From Streptomyces sp. NBC_01716 (GTDB taxonomy: Bacteria > Actinomycetota > Actinomycetes > Streptomycetales > Streptomycetaceae): a stretch of DNA of 64,000 nt. A model generated the notes under the pieces. The model did no database searches. It worked only from the letters and a program-made list of their open reading frames with translations, and was not told the origin of the DNA. How positions within the stretch are numbered: the first letter of the stretch is position 1; each line of letters opens with the position of its first letter. The translations under genes were made by a program, and so were the position numbers. Below are positions 29,496 through 37,719 of the stretch, in pieces. The stretch covers positions 2,666,001-2,730,000 of the forward strand of contig NZ_CP109181.1 of NCBI RefSeq assembly GCF_036248275.1. The letters run 5' to 3'.

Positions 29496-30416
29496 TCACT
29501 GAGGACCCAGCGGCAGAACACTCGCCCCCGTGCCGTCGAGGCCGAGCCTGTGCGCCGCCCAGCCCTCGCCGGCCAGCTGTACGACCTTGTCGGCCGCACT
29601 GTCCTCGGTCAGCGCCAGGACCGTGGGTCCGGCGCCGGAGATGACCGCGGGGACGCCGTCGGCCCGCAGTCGGTGCACGAGCTCCACACTCCCCGGCATC
29701 GCGGGAGCGCGGTATTCCTGGTGGAGCCGGTCGTCGGTGGCCGCGAACAGCAGGTCGGAACGCCTGGTCAGGGCCTGTACGAGCAGGGCCGCCCGGCCAG
29801 CGTTGAAACTCGCGTCCACATGGGGGACGGAGCGCGGGAGCAGCCCGCGGGCGGTCTCGGTCAGGACGGGCCGGTCGGGCACGAACACCACGGGAACCAC
29901 GGAGTCGGCGACCTCCATCCGGATGGCCCGCGCCGCGCTTCCGTCGGTCCAGGCGAGGGTGAATCCGCCGAGCAGACAAGCCGCCACATTGTCCGGGTGG
30001 CCCTCGATCTCGGTGGCGAGCTCCAGCAGCGCCGTGTCGTCGAGTCTGGCGTCGCCGCCTATCGTCACGGCGCGCGCGGCGACGATCCCGGCGCAGATCG
30101 CGGCGGACGACGAGCCCAGGCCGCGGCCGTGCGGGATGCGGTTGGCGCAGACGACCTCCAGGCCGCGCGGCTGGCCGCCGAGCAGGTCGAACGCGGTGCG
30201 CAGGGACCGTACGAGCAGGTGGTTCTCGTCGCGGGGCAGTGTCCCGGCGCCCTCGCCCGCGATGTCGACGTGCAGGCCGGCGTCGGCGACGCGTACGACC
30301 ACGTCGTCGTAGAGCCCCAACGACAGGCCGAAGGCATCGAATCCCGGCCCGAGGTTGGCGCTGGTGGCGGGGACGCGCACCCGTACGGCGGCGGCGCGGA
30401 AAGCTGGACCGGCCAT
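29496..30416 (-). CDS. thrB: Homoserine kinase (GHMP family)
   Basis: 306 residues. It phosphorylates homoserine with ATP in threonine synthesis. The N-terminal VPATSANLGPGFDAFG and the ATP-binding PHGRGLGSSSAAICAG (about residues 88-103) are the GHMP signatures; the C-terminal ISGAGPTVLAL matches the third motif. ATG 30416. It is separated from thrC by 352 bp that hold an inverted repeat, so it may be expressed separately from hom-thrC. Confidence 0.96.
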   Translation of the reverse strand: MAGPAFRAAAVRVRVPATSANLGPGFDAFGLSLGLYDDVVVRVADAGLHVDIAGEGAGTLPRDENHLLVRSLRTAFDLLGGQPRGLEVVCANRIPHGRGLGSSSAAICAGIVAARAVTIGGDARLDDTALLELATEIEGHPDNVAACLLGGFTLAWTDGSAARAIRMEVADSVVPVVFVPDRPVLTETARGLLPRSVPHVDASFNAGRAALLVQALTRRSDLLFAATDDRLHQEYRAPAMPGSVELVHRLRADGVPAVISGAGPTVLALTEDSAADKVVQLAGEGWAAHRLGLDGTGASVLPLGPQ

Positions 30417-30768
30417 CGCTTAGACGACTCTCCTTGTGTGACTGCGAGGAAGGCTGAACGGGAGACGAGGCTGCGAGACCACGGGGTTTCGGCAAGAAAC
30501 GGAAACACCCGACGGCCACGAGGGCAACAACACCACGGCATATGCGGCGGGGCGGGTCGGGTACAGCCTATCGAAGGAAGGTTCTGTCGCGACATAGGGC
30601 GCACAGGAGGCGCACGATGCGTGTCGCGTGGCTTCCTGTGCGCCTATGCAGGGTCTTGGTGTGCTTTGTGCGTGCCCCGTAAGGCCCGTGCGGGCTCCGG
30701 CGGGGGCGCACCAGGGCTTGTCCGGCGGATCGGCGGACGGCGGATCGCCGGATTTTCGTGGACGAGTC
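30417..30768. other. 352-bp thrC-thrB gap with one inverted repeat
   Basis: No gene is supported. An imperfect inverted repeat lies at 30594-30609 and 30632-30647 (ATAGG-CGCACAGGA-G type arms, one bulge, one mismatch, 22-base loop). On the leftward transcript it is 120 bp past thrC and about 180 bp before thrB. It can be a terminator for hom-thrC or part of a thrB leader; no leader peptide rich in Thr/Ile codons was found. Confidence 0.55.
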
Positions 30769-31839
30769 CTACGCGAGTCCGAGACGCTCCGCCGCCGTCA
30801 CCGCGTCCACCGGCACCGTGACCGGCTGAGGCGCGCCCGCGACCGCCCAGTCCGGGTCCTTGAGCCCGTTCCCGGTGACGGTGCAGACGATCCGCTGCCC
30901 GGGATCGACCTTGCCGTCCTCCGCCGCCTTGAGCAGACCCGCGACGGACGCGGCCGACGCGGGCTCGACGAAAACGCCCTCCTGCGCGGCCAACAGCCGG
31001 TAGGCGCGCAGGATCTGTCGGTCCGTCACCTCGTCGATGAAGCCGCCCGACTCATCCCTGGCGGCGAGCGCCTGCCGCCAGGACGCGGGGTTGCCGATAC
31101 GGATCGCGGTGGCCACGGTGTGCGGGTCCTTCACGACCTCGCCGCGCACGATCGGCGCCGAACCGGACGCCTGGAAGCCCCACATGCGCGGGGTACGGGT
31201 CGCGGGGCCGTCGGCCGCGTACTCCGTGTAGCCCTTCCAGTACGCCGTGATGTTGCCCGCGTTGCCGACGGGCAGCACATGGATGTCGGGGGCGTCGCCG
31301 AGTGCGTCCACGATCTCGAACGCCGCGGTCTTCTGGCCCTCGATACGGGACGGATTGACCGAATTGACCAGCGCCACCGGGTAGTTGTCGGACAGCCCGC
31401 GCGCCAGCGTCAGACAGTCGTCGAAGTTCCCGTCGACCTGGAGGATCTTCGCGCCGTGCACCAGCGCCTGGCCCATCTTGCCCAGCGCGATCTTGCCCTG
31501 CGGCACCAGGACCGCGCAGACCATGCCGGCCCGTACCGCGTACGCGGCGGCCGACGCCGAGGTGTTGCCGGTGGAGGCGCAGATGACGGCCTGGGCGCCC
31601 GCCTCCTTGGCGTGTGTGATGGCCAGCGTCATCCCGCGGTCCTTGAACGACCCGGTCGGGTTGGCGCCCTCGACCTTGAGGTGCACCTCGCAGCCCGTGA
31701 CTTCGGAGAGGACCTGGGCGGGGACCAGCGGCGTACCGCCCTCGCGGAGCGTGACCACCGCCGTCGCGCCGGTGACCGGCAGCCGGTCCCGGTACTCCTC
31801 GATGATGCCGCGCCACTGGTGGGTGCCATTGCTCGTCAT
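30769..31839 (-). CDS. thrC: Threonine synthase (PLP-dependent)
   Basis: 356 residues from ATG 31839 (the frame is open further upstream but overlaps hom). The PLP lysine is in [14 protein letters not shown] (about residues 55-68), followed by [15 protein letters not shown] for phosphate/PLP binding and [14 protein letters not shown]. It converts O-phosphohomoserine to threonine. The short class-1b form, as usual in Gram-positives. It follows hom by 7 bp, clearly one operon. Confidence 0.97.
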   Translation of the reverse strand: MTSNGTHQWRGIIEEYRDRLPVTGATAVVTLREGGTPLVPAQVLSEVTGCEVHLKVEGANPTGSFKDRGMTLAITHAKEAGAQAVICASTGNTSASAAAYAVRAGMVCAVLVPQGKIALGKMGQALVHGAKILQVDGNFDDCLTLARGLSDNYPVALVNSVNPSRIEGQKTAAFEIVDALGDAPDIHVLPVGNAGNITAYWKGYTEYAADGPATRTPRMWGFQASGSAPIVRGEVVKDPHTVATAIRIGNPASWRQALAARDESGGFIDEVTDRQILRAYRLLAAQEGVFVEPASAASVAGLLKAAEDGKVDPGQRIVCTVTGNGLKDPDWAVAGAPQPVTVPVDAVTAAERLGLA

Positions 31840-31846
31840 GGGTCCC

Positions 31847-33157
31847 TTACTCCCCTTCAACACGCATGATGCTGGCGACACCGCGCACGGTGTCGAGCTT
31901 GCGCAGCGCCTCGACGGTCCCCGAGAGGGCGGCGTCGGGCGCGCGGTGGGTGACGACGACGAGGGATGCCTCGCCGCCCAGTCCTTCACTGTCCAGCCGG
32001 CCCTGCTGGCGCACGGTGTCGATCGACACGTCGTGCTCGGCGAAGACGGTGGCGACCTGGGCCAGTACACCCGGTTTGTCGGCCACGTCGAGGCTGATGT
32101 GGTAGCGGGTCACGACCTCGCCCATCGAGCTCACCGGCAGCCGCGTGTACGCGGATTCGCCGGGGCCCGTCGATCCGCCGATCTTGTTGCGGCAGACCGC
32201 GACGAGGTCGCCGAGCACGGCGGAGGCGGTGGGCGGGCCGCCCGCGCCGGGGCCGTAGAACATCAGCCGGCCGGCCGCCTCGGCCTCCACGAAGACCGCG
32301 TTGTAGGCCTCGCGCACAGAGGCGAGCGGGTGGCTGAGCGGGATCATCGCCGGGTGTACGCGGGCGGTGACCGACCTGCCGTCGGCGGCGCGCTCGCAGA
32401 TGGCGAGGAGCTTGACGGTGCAGCCCATGCGCCGCGCGGAGGCGATGTCGGCGGAGGTGACCTCGGTCAGTCCCTCGCGGTGGACGTCGTCCAGGCGTAC
32501 GCGGGTGTGGAAGGCGATCCCGGCGAGGATCGCGGCCTTCGCCGCGGCGTCGAAGCCCTCGACGTCGGCGGTCGGGTCGGCCTCCGCGTAACCGAGCGCT
32601 GTCGCCTCGTCCAGCGCCTCCGAGTAGCCGGCGCCCGAGGAATCCATCCGGTCGAGGATGAAGTTCGTGGTGCCGTTCACGATGCCGAGCACGCGGTTGA
32701 CCTTGTCGCCCGCGAGGGATTCCCGCAGGGGCCGCAGCAGCGGGATGGCGCCGGCGACGGCGGCCTCGTAGTAGAGGTCCCTGCCGTGCTTCTCGGCCGC
32801 CGCGAAGAGCGTCGCGCCGTCCTCGGCGAGCAGCGCCTTGTTGGCCGAGACGACGGAAGCGCCGTGCTCGAAGGCGGTGGTGATCAGTGTGCGGGCGGGC
32901 TCGATGCCGCCGATGACCTCGATCACGACGTCGATGTCGCCGCGTTTGACCAGCGCCGTCGCGTCCGTGGTGATCAGCGCGGGGTCTATGCCCTCGCGCA
33001 CCTTGGAGGGACGGCGGACGGCGACCCCGGCGAGTTCCAGGGGCGCGCCGATCCGCGCGGCCAGATCGTCGGCGTGCGTCGCCATGATGCGCGCCACCTC
33101 TGAGCCGACGACCCCACAGCCCAGCAGCGCCACCTTCAGCGGACGCGTACGCATCAT
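31847..33157 (-). CDS. hom: Homoserine dehydrogenase with C-terminal ACT domain
   Basis: 436 residues. Two ATGs in tandem (33157 and 33154); GAGG lies 4 or 7 nt upstream, so either may be used. The N-terminal Rossmann motif is [11 protein letters not shown], the catalytic domain has [11 protein letters not shown] and [23 protein letters not shown] with the active-site Lys/Asp. A C-terminal ACT domain (from about residue 352, [21 protein letters not shown]) implies feedback inhibition by threonine. It reduces aspartate semialdehyde to homoserine. It sits between lysA and thrC. Confidence 0.97.
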   Translation of the reverse strand: MMRTRPLKVALLGCGVVGSEVARIMATHADDLAARIGAPLELAGVAVRRPSKVREGIDPALITTDATALVKRGDIDVVIEVIGGIEPARTLITTAFEHGASVVSANKALLAEDGATLFAAAEKHGRDLYYEAAVAGAIPLLRPLRESLAGDKVNRVLGIVNGTTNFILDRMDSSGAGYSEALDEATALGYAEADPTADVEGFDAAAKAAILAGIAFHTRVRLDDVHREGLTEVTSADIASARRMGCTVKLLAICERAADGRSVTARVHPAMIPLSHPLASVREAYNAVFVEAEAAGRLMFYGPGAGGPPTASAVLGDLVAVCRNKIGGSTGPGESAYTRLPVSSMGEVVTRYHISLDVADKPGVLAQVATVFAEHDVSIDTVRQQGRLDSEGLGGEASLVVVTHRAPDAALSGTVEALRKLDTVRGVASIMRVEGE

Positions 33158-33252
33158 GCGACCTCGATTCCCTCTCACAGCGATGTGGACCAGTCTCACG
33201 CACCGGACGGAAGTTTCTCCCCTCCGTCCGTCATACGAGACATCAATCTCGG

Positions 33253-34644
33253 CTAACCAACATCGAGCCGCAGGAGATCCTCCTCCGTCTCGCGCCGGAC
33301 GATCACCCGCGCCCCGCCGTCCCTGACCGCGACGACCGGCGGGCGCAGCGCGTGGTTGTAGTTGCTCGCCATGGAGCGGCAGTACGCCCCGGTGGCGGGG
33401 ACCGCGATCAGGTCCCCCGGCGCCAGGTCGGCGGGCAGGAACGCGTCGCGTACGACGATGTCACCGCTCTCGCAGTGCTTGCCGACGACCCTCGACAGCA
33501 TCGGCTCGGCGTCGGAGCGACGGGAGACGAGCGCGACGCTGTACTCGGCGTCGTACAGCGCGGTGCGGATGTTGTCCGACATGCCGCCGTCGACGCTCAC
33601 GTACGTCCGCAGCCCGTCCAGCGGCTTGATGGTGCCGACCTCGTAGAGCGTGAAGGCCGTCGGGCCCACGATCGCGCGGCCGGGCTCGACCGAGATGCGG
33701 GGGGTGCGCAGTCCGGCGGACTCACACTCACGGGTGACGATCGCGGTGAGGGACTTGGCGATCTCGTGGGGCTCGCGCGGGTCGTCGTCGGGGGTGTACG
33801 CGATGCCGAGGCCGCCGCCGAGGTCGATCTCGGGGAGTTCGACGCCGTGCTCGTCGCGGATCTCGGCCAGCAGCCCGACGACGCGGCGCGCCGAGACCTC
33901 GAAGCCGGCCATGTCGAAGATCTGCGAGCCGATGTGCGAGTGGATGCCGATGAGTTCGATGCCGTCGAGCCGCAGCGCCCGGCGGACGGCCTCGGCCGCC
34001 TGGCCGTCGGCGAGCGCGATGCCGAACTTCTGGTCCTCGTGGGCGGTGGCGATGAACTCGTGGGTGTGTGCCTCGACGCCGACCGTGACCCGGATCTGCA
34101 CGGGCTGGACCCGGCCCAGGCTCTTGGCGATGTGCGCGACGCGCACCATCTCCTGGAACGAGTCGAGGACGATGCGCCCGACGCCCGCGGCGACGGCGCG
34201 CTCGATCTCGTGCACGGACTTGTTGTTGCCGTGCAGCGCGATGCGCTCGGGGGGCATGCCCGCGTCGAGCGCGGTGGCCAGCTCGCCGCCGGAGCAGACG
34301 TCGAGGTTGAGCCCCTCCTCCTTGAGCCAGTGGACGACGGCGCGGGACAGGAAGGCCTTGCCCGCGTAGAAGACGTCGGCGTCCTTGCCGAAGGCGTCGG
34401 TCCAGGCGCGGCAGCGGGCCCGGAAGTCGGCCTCGTCGAGGAAGTACGCGGGGGTGCCGAACTCCTCGGCGAGGCGGGTCACCGGCAGCCCGGCGACGGT
34501 GGCGACACCGTCCTCGTCGCGCCGGACCGTGCGCGACCAGATCTTGTCGTCCAGCGTGTTGAGGTCGGCGGGCGGCGGGGAGTAGTGGCCCTCGGTGTGC
34601 ACGTCGCCGTAGCGGGGGCCGGCGGGGTGGGCGGAACGGCTCAT
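33253..34644 (-). CDS. lysA: Diaminopimelate decarboxylase
   Basis: 463 residues from ATG 34644. The fold-III PLP lysine is in VFYAGKAFLSRAV, the HIGSQI motif and the glycine loop in EIDLGGGLGIAY bind phosphate, and the second-subunit motif CESGDIVVRD holds the active-site Cys. It decarboxylates meso-diaminopimelate to lysine, the last lysine step. A 95-bp gap follows to hom, and nrtL lies 52 bp upstream. Confidence 0.96.
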   Translation of the reverse strand: MSRSAHPAGPRYGDVHTEGHYSPPPADLNTLDDKIWSRTVRRDEDGVATVAGLPVTRLAEEFGTPAYFLDEADFRARCRAWTDAFGKDADVFYAGKAFLSRAVVHWLKEEGLNLDVCSGGELATALDAGMPPERIALHGNNKSVHEIERAVAAGVGRIVLDSFQEMVRVAHIAKSLGRVQPVQIRVTVGVEAHTHEFIATAHEDQKFGIALADGQAAEAVRRALRLDGIELIGIHSHIGSQIFDMAGFEVSARRVVGLLAEIRDEHGVELPEIDLGGGLGIAYTPDDDPREPHEIAKSLTAIVTRECESAGLRTPRISVEPGRAIVGPTAFTLYEVGTIKPLDGLRTYVSVDGGMSDNIRTALYDAEYSVALVSRRSDAEPMLSRVVGKHCESGDIVVRDAFLPADLAPGDLIAVPATGAYCRSMASNYNHALRPPVVAVRDGGARVIVRRETEEDLLRLDVG

Positions 34645-34696
34645 CGTCTTGCTGCTCTCTTGGTTGCGTCGGATGCGGCCGACTCGGCGGACGGCA

Positions 34697-35701
34697 TCAG
34701 AGGTGTGCGGGCGCGTCGACGCCGAGGAGGGTGAGGCCGCCGGCCAGCACCGTCCCGGCGGCTTCGGCGAGTGCGAGCCGGGACCGGTGGGCGGCCGAGG
34801 GTTTCTCGTCGCCGGCGGGCAGCGGGCGGCAGGTCTCCTGGAAGTGCAGGAACGCCTCCGCGGTGCGTTCGAGATGGCGGGCGACCCGGTCGGGGGCGCG
34901 CAGGCGGGCGGCGGCGGCGAGTACGCCGGGATGGTCGCCGATGCTGTCGAGAAGGGCGCGGGCCGCCGGTTCGACGGCTCCCGCCGGGTCGCCGTCCCCC
35001 GGGATGCCGAGGGCCGCGGCGTTACGGACGAGGGCGCGGGTACGGGCGTGGGCGTAGCGCACCGTGAACAGAGGGTTGCTCTCGTGCTGTACGAGAAGTC
35101 CGTCGCCGGTCGCGGGCCGGTCGTGGGCTGCGGGCCGCAGCAGGCCCCAGCGGGCGGCGTCGGGCCCGAGGCGGGCGAAGAGGTCCCCCGCGAGGGCGGC
35201 GGGCACGGGCCGTACCGACAGCCGCTCCGTGGCGTCGTCGCCGGTGCGGGCGTCGGCGCCCTGCGCGCGCAGCAGCCGCAGGACGGTCTCGGTGTGGACG
35301 GCGGCGCGGAGTTCGGCGGCGGGGGCGAGGACCACGGTGGTGCCGGCGAGGGCGTCCCCGTGTCCGTAACGGATTCCGGCGTCGAGGACGGCGCGGACGA
35401 GGGCGGTGCGGCCGGCGGGGGCGAGCGTGAAGTTGAGGAAGCCCGGTCCGGTGATGTCGACGCGCGAGAGCTCCGGCGTGCGGCGCAGGATCTCGGTGCG
35501 GAGAATCTCCGCGACGTCGTGGGGGCTGCGCCGGGCGGGGCCCGCGAGCCGTAGCGCCACGGAGGTCGCGTAGTCGCCGCTGCCGCCGGGCCCGGGGCGC
35601 CCGACCTGGACGCTCGTAGGTACGGGCCCGGCCAGTACACCCTCGTCGACCGCGCGGCGCACGGCGTGCAGCACGGTTCGGGAGAGGTCGGCGGGTGTCA
35701 C
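34697..35701 (-). CDS. nrtL: ArgS-related anticodon-binding protein NrtL (arginyl-tRNA synthetase relic)
   Basis: 334 residues. The N-terminal part matches the ArgRS add-1 domain (GSGDYATSVALRLAGPAR, DITGPGFLNFTL), and the C-terminal part matches the DALR anticodon-binding domain (NPLFTVRYAHARTRALV). The Rossmann catalytic domain between them is reduced: no HIGH or KMSKS motif can be seen, so it should not aminoacylate. The start GTG 35701 has no ribosome site, but TACGCT lies exactly 6 bases upstream, fitting a leaderless transcript. It occupies the place of argS in the argS-lysA arrangement known from Corynebacterium. Its role (tRNA binding, regulation) is unproven. Confidence 0.85.
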   Translation of the reverse strand: MTPADLSRTVLHAVRRAVDEGVLAGPVPTSVQVGRPGPGGSGDYATSVALRLAGPARRSPHDVAEILRTEILRRTPELSRVDITGPGFLNFTLAPAGRTALVRAVLDAGIRYGHGDALAGTTVVLAPAAELRAAVHTETVLRLLRAQGADARTGDDATERLSVRPVPAALAGDLFARLGPDAARWGLLRPAAHDRPATGDGLLVQHESNPLFTVRYAHARTRALVRNAAALGIPGDGDPAGAVEPAARALLDSIGDHPGVLAAAARLRAPDRVARHLERTAEAFLHFQETCRPLPAGDEKPSAAHRSRLALAEAAGTVLAGGLTLLGVDAPAHL

Positions 35702-35804
35702 GGCACAAGCGTATGGGAGGAGGGGGGCGTCTTCGCGAACCGGTTTCGCGATACGGGCGGCTGCCCGGGTGCCCAGGTCCCCCGGGGCGGCACGGGAGCG
35801 TACG

Positions 35805-36242
35805 TCAGCCGCGTGCGCTTCGGGGCGTGCTCCCCGCACGCCCGACCTCATGCCTGCCGTCCAACGACGGCGGGTCCTCCCGGCGCATCAGCCGGCGGAC
35901 GACCCTCACGAGCTCGCTCGGCTCGAACGGCTTGGCGAGGAAGGCGTCCACGCCCGCGGTGATCCCGGTCTCCACCTCGTACCGCGTGCCGGCGCTGATG
36001 ATCGCGACGGGCAGGTGCGAGGTCATCGGATCGGCCCGCAGCCGGGCGGCGGTGCGGATGCCGTCGAGGCGCGGCATGACGACGTCGAGGGTGATCACAT
36101 CGGGCCTGACCCGGTGGACGACGTCCAGACACTCGGCACCATCGGCCGCGGTCACGACCTCGAAGCCCTCCAGCTCCAGGTTGACCCTGATCAACTGCCG
36201 GATGACCCTGTTGTCGTCGACAACGAGCACTCGGCCTGACAT
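35805..36242 (-). CDS. Receiver-only response regulator
   Basis: 145 residues, a single CheY-like domain. Acidic pair in VLVVDDNRVIRQ, phospho-acceptor Asp in DVITLDVVMPRLDG, the Ser of IISAGTRYE in the Thr/Ser switch place, and the Lys of FLAKPFEPSELV. A short charged tail follows. No output domain and no kinase gene nearby, so it acts through protein contact or a distant kinase. ATG 36242 chosen because the receiver starts there; GTG 36251 is possible. Confidence 0.9.
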   Translation of the reverse strand: MSGRVLVVDDNRVIRQLIRVNLELEGFEVVTAADGAECLDVVHRVRPDVITLDVVMPRLDGIRTAARLRADPMTSHLPVAIISAGTRYEVETGITAGVDAFLAKPFEPSELVRVVRRLMRREDPPSLDGRHEVGRAGSTPRSARG

Positions 36243-36426
36243 GCCTGACACAATCCGAGAGTAGGGCGGGCTCCCGGGCCGCGTCCGGGTTTTCCCCACT
36301 TCTCCCCTCGCGTGGGGGACGCGCGGCGCGGGGCAGGTCCCCGCACTCACCACGCCAAATACCTGTTCACGACGACCCCATGAGGGCTGGTAGGGTTTCA
36401 CCTGTCGCCAAGGTCCACGGCGACAC

Positions 36427-36498
36427 GCCCCCGTAGCTCAGGGGATAGAGCATCGGCCTCCGGAGCCGGGTGCGCAGGTTCGAATCCTGCCGGGGGCA
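36427..36498 (+). tRNA. tRNA-Arg (anticodon CCG)
   Basis: Complete cloverleaf of 72 bases: acceptor stem GCCCCCG/CGGGGGC with discriminator A, D arm GCTC/GAGC, anticodon stem TCGGC/GCCGG with loop CTCCGGA (anticodon CCG, reads CGG), a 4-base variable loop, and T arm GCAGG/CCTGC with TTCGAAT. CCA is not encoded. It lies divergent from the response regulator gene. Confidence 0.97.
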
Positions 36499-36519
36499 CC
36501 GTGGTTCAGGTGCCGTGAA

Positions 36520-36556
36520 GGCCCTCTGATCAGGCGAGAAGCCAGATCGGAGGGTC
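36520..36556 (+). terminator. Terminator of the tRNA-Arg gene
   Basis: A 12-bp stem with two G-U pairs (GGCCCTCTGATC against GATCGGAGGGTC), a 13-base loop and a TTTCTTC tail, 21 bases past the tRNA. Confidence 0.8.
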
Positions 36557-37719
36557 TTTCTTCATGTCCGGCGACCGTGTGTGGTCCGTACTGCCCGGAG
36601 CCGGTCGATGAGGGCCGGCGCGGGCCGCTGCCGAGGGCGTGATGCTCCGGCGGGATGTCACGGCCGCGTCGGTCGGATGTGGTCCGTGCCGACGGGCACG
36701 GAACAGGCCGCCTCGCGGACGCGTTTCGTCGAGCGAACGTATGCCGCGGGGGTCCGCCGCCCGCCCCCGGGAGATCGCCCCGCGCGATCCGTCGCCCTCC
36801 GCTTCGTGCCGGCTCCCCTGCCGCGCGTCACCGGCCGGCCCTCTCGCCTTCATCGCGTCGACACCGTCCCGTCGCGGAGTCCGAACGCCCAGCGTTGTCA
36901 CCGTATGACCCTCGGTGAGGCTTTGGGGGGACTCCTCAAACTCCGCCGGATGTAACGTGACTTCCGTCACTCCACACTTCGGCCAGATTCGGCCTCAGGT
37001 CCAACACCGCTTCTCCACGCGATCTCCTCGCGAACGGACGGTTCCGGGAGCCGGGCGCATGGGTCGCAATCCCGCCATGGCCGATTACGGACAGACCTTA
37101 CGGGCCAGTGGAAACACCGCCCCGGACGGCCCCCTTCCCCTTCCCTCCGCGACGCCCGAGACGGCCTCCCTCACCCCGCGGATCCCCCGTACGACCCGCC
37201 AACTCGCGGCATCCGGGCGCCATATGATCGCTGCGACTTGTCCCGTGGCGACCGAAATGCCGTCCCCTGGAGGCCAGTTCAAGCCCCCGTGATCTTTCTT
37301 GTTCCGCGAACTCATTCCGGAAGTCGGCACTCCAGTCAAGTCGCCACGCCGAAGCGCGGTACGGGACATTCCGGTGGCCGTGCGGCAGAAGGGCACCAGA
37401 GGGCGGTGGGCTGCGGCGGGGGGTGGGGAGTTGAAACGATTCGATGATTCCGCTTACGCGCACGAGGGCGTCTTCTGCCCTGTTTTTCGGCGGAGTTGGA
37501 TCGTTCGTGGCCGCTTGGGCGCCGTCATTTTTCGCGGATGTACGCGTCCGTAACGAGGTGCTACAGCATAGGATCAAGCCGCGCCACGGAGGCCTCGCCA
37601 GTCCCTTCCGTAACGTTGCACACGATCTACTCGCGATCCCCACCGACACCCCCCAACCCGTTAATAGGTATCTGCGTGTCACCGATACTCAGCACCGGTT
37701 CCGGCGATGGAGCCGCGCA
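36557..37719. other. About 1.2 kb with no supportable gene between tRNA-Arg and the sensor kinase gene
   Basis: Short ORFs occur in several frames, but none has a good ribosome site with consistent GC-rich third positions or a recognisable domain. The most gene-like is a frame from ATG 37078 to the stop near 37290 (about 70 codons, Pro/Thr/Ser-rich, contains a rare TTA codon). GC content drops in 37240-37640. TAGGAT at 37569-37574 is a possible -10 box for the kinase gene. The stretch may be the remnant of an integrated element at the tRNA or a long regulatory leader. Confidence 0.6.

Noticed and set aside
36530..36970. 146-codon minus-strand ORF after the tRNA
   Set aside because: Its end runs through the tRNA terminator hairpin, composition is Arg/Pro/Gly-rich without domain, and there is no convincing ribosome site.
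37098..37682. 194-codon minus-strand ORF before the sensor kinase
   Set aside because: Many rare codons, no domain, no ribosome site; it overlaps the likely promoter of the kinase gene.
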